This document shows, one piece after another, positions 6,197 to 7,807 of a stretch of 7,807 nt of DNA (position 1 is the first letter of the stretch; each line of letters begins with the position of its first letter). Below the pieces are notes generated by a model, which saw nothing but the letters and a program-made list of their open reading frames with translations, did no database searches and was not told the DNA's origin. Where the stretch lies: contig DATKDQ010000105.1 of assembly GCA_035544635.1 (NCBI GenBank), forward strand, positions 1-7,807, in the 5' to 3' direction. Origin of the DNA: DATAFT01 sp035544635 (GTDB lineage Bacteria > Acidobacteriota > Thermoanaerobaculia > Multivoradales > Multivoraceae). The translations under genes were made by a program, and so were the position numbers.

Positions 6197-6619
6197 ATGG
6201 CAATCAAGGCGAGCGAGCTCGAGGTCGGCGACGAGCACGAGGAGAAGGTCGTCGACAACCTGTCGCGGACGCAGATCGTGATGTACGCCGGAGCGTCGGG
6301 GGACTACAACCCGCTGCATTCGGACGAGGTCTTCACCACCAAGGTCGCAGGCTATCCGAGCGTCTTCGCACACGGCATGCTGACCATGGGCATGACCGGG
6401 CGGATGCTCACCAACTGGGTCGGCGACGGCCGGCTGACGCGGTACGGAGTACGCTTCGTCGCGCAGGTGTGGCCCGGGGACACGCTGACCGCCAGGGCCA
6501 AGGTCGATGCGGTGCGCCAGGAGAGCGGGCAGCACTTCGTGGACCTCACGGTCTCGACGGTGAACCAGAACGGTCAGGATGTCGTCAAGGGCAGCGCCAG
6601 CGCGCGCATCGATCCGTGA
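6197..6619 (+). CDS. MaoC-like (R)-specific hydratase/dehydratase, HadB-type catalytic subunit
   Basis: A 140-residue single hot-dog protein with an intact hydratase-2 motif, YAGASGDYNPLHSDEVF (30-46), in which Asp36 and His41 form the catalytic dyad, followed by the substrate-tunnel helix FAHGMLTMG (57-65) and the strand RFVAQVWPGDTLTARAKV (86-103). Such enzymes add or remove water at (R)-3-hydroxyacyl thioesters in the cytosol. Length equals HadB-type subunits (about 140). AGGAG at 6185-6189 lies 7 nt before the ATG. The 25-bp spacing to the FAS1-like dehydratase upstream is the classic arrangement of heterodimeric HadAB-like enzymes, so I infer a complex of the two. Whether it serves fatty-acid synthesis, beta-oxidation or another acyl-CoA pathway cannot be told: no ketoacyl synthase, reductase or ligase is in the window. 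Confidence 0.92.
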   Translation: MAIKASELEVGDEHEEKVVDNLSRTQIVMYAGASGDYNPLHSDEVFTTKVAGYPSVFAHGMLTMGMTGRMLTNWVGDGRLTRYGVRFVAQVWPGDTLTARAKVDAVRQESGQHFVDLTVSTVNQNGQDVVKGSASARIDP

Positions 6620-6650
6620 CGGCGCACCCCCCGAGAGGAGGAGAGCAGGC

Positions 6651-7082
6651 ATGAGTGGGGAGACCACCCGCAGAGACGCGCTGCGCGCGGGCGCCGCCGT
6701 CGCGATCGCCGGCGTCGGGTTCAGCCGACTCGCCGCCGCCGAGCCCGTCGACCTGTCGAAGGCGATCACCCAGACCGCGGCGTTCCGGATCGACGGCGAG
6801 CGCGAGGCCGAGGCGGTGGCGGCGCTCACCGAGCTGGCCAGGGCGGTCGAGGAGAAGGAGCCCGGCGTGCTGGCCTACATCCCGCACCGGGTCGCGAGCG
6901 ACCCGACGCAGGTCGTCTTCTTCGAGGTCTACGCCGACGAGGAGGCGATGCGCGCCCACGGCCAACAGCCCCATCTGGCGAAGCTGCGCGAGCACTTCGG
7001 CGCCGGTCTCTTCAAGCCGTTCGCCGAGGGCAAGGTGGTCGAGATCGTCCGGCTCGACCGCATCGCCGGCTTCAGCCGGTAG
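6651..7082 (+). CDS. Antibiotic biosynthesis monooxygenase-domain (YgiN-like) protein with a Tat signal peptide
   Basis: A 143-residue protein. Residues 1-30 look like a twin-arginine export signal: TTRRDAL with Arg7-Arg8, a weakly hydrophobic Ala/Gly/Val core (13-23), and AAA-EP as the likely cleavage site near residue 30. Residues 38-135 form one ferredoxin-like alpha+beta barrel of the ABM family: TQTAAFRIDGE at the start, then EPGVLAYIPHRVASDPTQVV (about 74-93), FFEVYADEEAMRAH (94-107) and PHLAKLREHF. Family members act as dimers, as cofactor-free quinol or polyketide monooxygenases or as stress proteins, normally in the cytosol, so an exported one is unusual. AGGAGG at 6636-6641 precedes the ATG by 9 nt. 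It follows the MaoC gene by 31 bp and is probably co-transcribed with it. No metal or haem ligand set is obvious, and the substrate is unknown. Confidence 0.85.
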   Translation: MSGETTRRDALRAGAAVAIAGVGFSRLAAAEPVDLSKAITQTAAFRIDGEREAEAVAALTELARAVEEKEPGVLAYIPHRVASDPTQVVFFEVYADEEAMRAHGQQPHLAKLREHFGAGLFKPFAEGKVVEIVRLDRIAGFSR

Positions 7083-7142
7083 ACCCGCCCCCGCTGTTGG
7101 CCGCGTCGCGCCGTTCGACGGGTGCGCCGCGAGCGGCTGGCC

Positions 7143-7187
7143 GGCTGGCCCCAGCCTTCCTCGGATGGCGTCCGGCACTCCCGCCGG
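7143..7187 (+). terminator. Two adjacent GC hairpins after the ABM gene
   Basis: GGCTG (7143-7147) pairs with CAGCC (7152-7156) around a 4-nt loop and is followed by TTCCTC. CCGGC (7172-7176) pairs with GCCGG (7183-7187) around a 6-nt loop and is followed by TTC. Together they sit in the 185-bp gap between the ABM gene and the last gene and could end the upstream operon. Stems are short and the T-tracts poor. Confidence 0.3.
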
Positions 7188-7249
7188 TTCGCGATGATGG
7201 CCGCGCCACGCTTCGAATGCGGGGTAGCCCGCTCCCGGACCGGAGGCCA

Positions 7250-7255
7250 TAGAAT
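7250..7255 (+). promoter_or_regulatory. Candidate -10 element (TAGAAT) for the last MaoC-like gene
   Basis: The same hexamer as the one before the PPOX gene, here ending 12 nt before the GTG start at 7268. A start point about 6-8 nt downstream of it would give a leader of 0-6 nt. The GGAGG at 7242-7246 overlaps the upstream flank and is 21 nt from the GTG, too far to serve as a normal Shine-Dalgarno. No -35 hexamer is obvious. Confidence 0.45.
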
Positions 7256-7267
7256 CGGCGACCAGTC

Positions 7268-7798
7268 GTGACGCAGCGCGACCACCAAACGCCGGCGGGG
7301 CCGGCCGAGCTCGATCCGAGGACGGCGCGCCCGATCCACCAGGGACACGCCTTCGAGGACTTCGAGGTAGGCCAGGTGTTCGAGCACCACTGGGGCCGCA
7401 CTCTGAACGCCGGCGACAACTCGCTGTTCACGACGGTGACGATGTTCTTCAACCCGCTCTACACCAACGCCGAGTACGCGCGCGCCCACGGCCACCCCGA
7501 CCTGCTCGTCAACCCGATGCTCGTGCTGTCGACGGCGGTCGGGCTCTCGGTCGAGGACCTTTCGGAGGGTGGCGGCCCGTTCCTCGGCGTGGACGAGCTG
7601 ACCTTCCACCACCCGGTCCATCCCGGCGACACGCAGACGGCCCGATCGACCGTCGCGGCCAAGCGTGAGTCGGCGAGCCGGCCCAGGTTCGGTGTCGTCA
7701 CCTGGCACACCGAGGCGTTCAACCAGCAAGGCCTGCGAGTGCTCGACTACAAGCGCTCGAACCTGGTCGCGAAGCGTCGCTCGGGAGACACTGAATAG
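7268..7798 (+). CDS. Divergent MaoC-family hot-dog protein lacking the canonical catalytic Asp/His
   Basis: A 176-residue protein resembling the mesaconyl-CoA hydratase/Rv2499c-like branch of the MaoC family: FEDFEVGQVFEHHWGRTL (29-46), AGDNSLFTTVTMFFNPLYTN (48-67), the tunnel segment LLVNPMLVLSTAVGLSVEDL (79-98), FLGVDELTFHHPVHPGDT (105-122) and WHTEAFNQQG (146-155). In the ordinary hydratase-2 motif the core is GDxNPxH. Here it is MFFNPLY (59-65), so the catalytic Asp and His positions hold Phe and Tyr. Asp50 and Asn51 upstream resemble the conserved D-N of the mesaconyl-CoA branch and could contribute. An in-frame TAG at 7250-7252 limits the start to the GTG at 7268, which has no Shine-Dalgarno. 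It is separated by 185 bp from the ABM gene and probably has its own promoter. It could be a hydratase with altered chemistry, a thioesterase-like enzyme or a non-catalytic partner. Confidence 0.85.
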   Translation: MTQRDHQTPAGPAELDPRTARPIHQGHAFEDFEVGQVFEHHWGRTLNAGDNSLFTTVTMFFNPLYTNAEYARAHGHPDLLVNPMLVLSTAVGLSVEDLSEGGGPFLGVDELTFHHPVHPGDTQTARSTVAAKRESASRPRFGVVTWHTEAFNQQGLRVLDYKRSNLVAKRRSGDTE

Positions 7799-7807
7799 CA
7801 GGCGGTG

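Noticed and set aside
1..7807. CRISPR arrays, insertion sequences, phage genes, tRNA or rRNA
   Set aside because: I saw no repeat-spacer pattern, no transposase or integrase motifs, no terminal inverted repeats and no tRNA cloverleaf on either strand by eye.

Overview
The window is very GC-rich, roughly 70 % by eye, and densely packed with genes. It encodes a Gram-negative outer-membrane lipid enzyme (an LpxL/HtrB-type acyltransferase) beside families that are frequent in actinobacteria and in high-GC 'deltaproteobacterial' lineages: an Rv2061-type PPOX flavin protein, and paired FAS1-like dehydratase and MaoC genes. Together these suggest a high-GC Gram-negative lineage such as Myxococcota, Desulfobacterota or Binatota. 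That placement is inference; there is no rRNA or marker gene here.

Left part, minus strand (1-2921). In transcription order, a small PPOX-class split-barrel protein (2921-2523) is followed 46 bp later by a two-domain cardiolipin synthase (2476-995). After a 242-bp spacer comes a lysophospholipid/lipid A acyltransferase (752 to beyond base 1, so its C-terminus is cut off). The last two act on membrane lipids and form a small envelope-lipid neighbourhood.

Middle part, plus strand (3023-5599). A ROK-family sugar kinase with an altered sugar-binding motif starts divergently from the PPOX gene. Between it and the next gene lies a decaying antisense remnant of a GcvR-like double-ACT-domain regulator (about 4296-3949), with two apparent frameshifts and no C-terminal half. 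A long-form adenosine deaminase follows (4340-5599).

Right part, plus strand (5683-7798). An FAS1-like dehydratase (HadA-type) and a catalytically intact MaoC/HadB-type hydratase are 25 bp apart and probably form a heteromeric (R)-hydroxyacyl dehydratase or enoyl hydratase. A Tat-exported antibiotic-biosynthesis-monooxygenase-fold protein follows 31 bp later. After a 185-bp gap, a third hot-dog protein belongs to a divergent MaoC subfamily in which both classical catalytic positions are replaced. The three hot-dog proteins come from three different subfamilies, which points to acyl-CoA or acyl-ACP metabolism of unknown substrate.

AT-rich -10-like hexamers (TAGAAT, TACCAT, TACAAT, TATGAT) stand out just upstream of five transcription units. 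Two of them sit 8-12 nt before GTG starts that have no Shine-Dalgarno sequence, suggesting leaderless or nearly leaderless mRNAs. I found no tRNA, rRNA, CRISPR array, insertion sequence or phage gene, and no clear evidence of a wholly new system.
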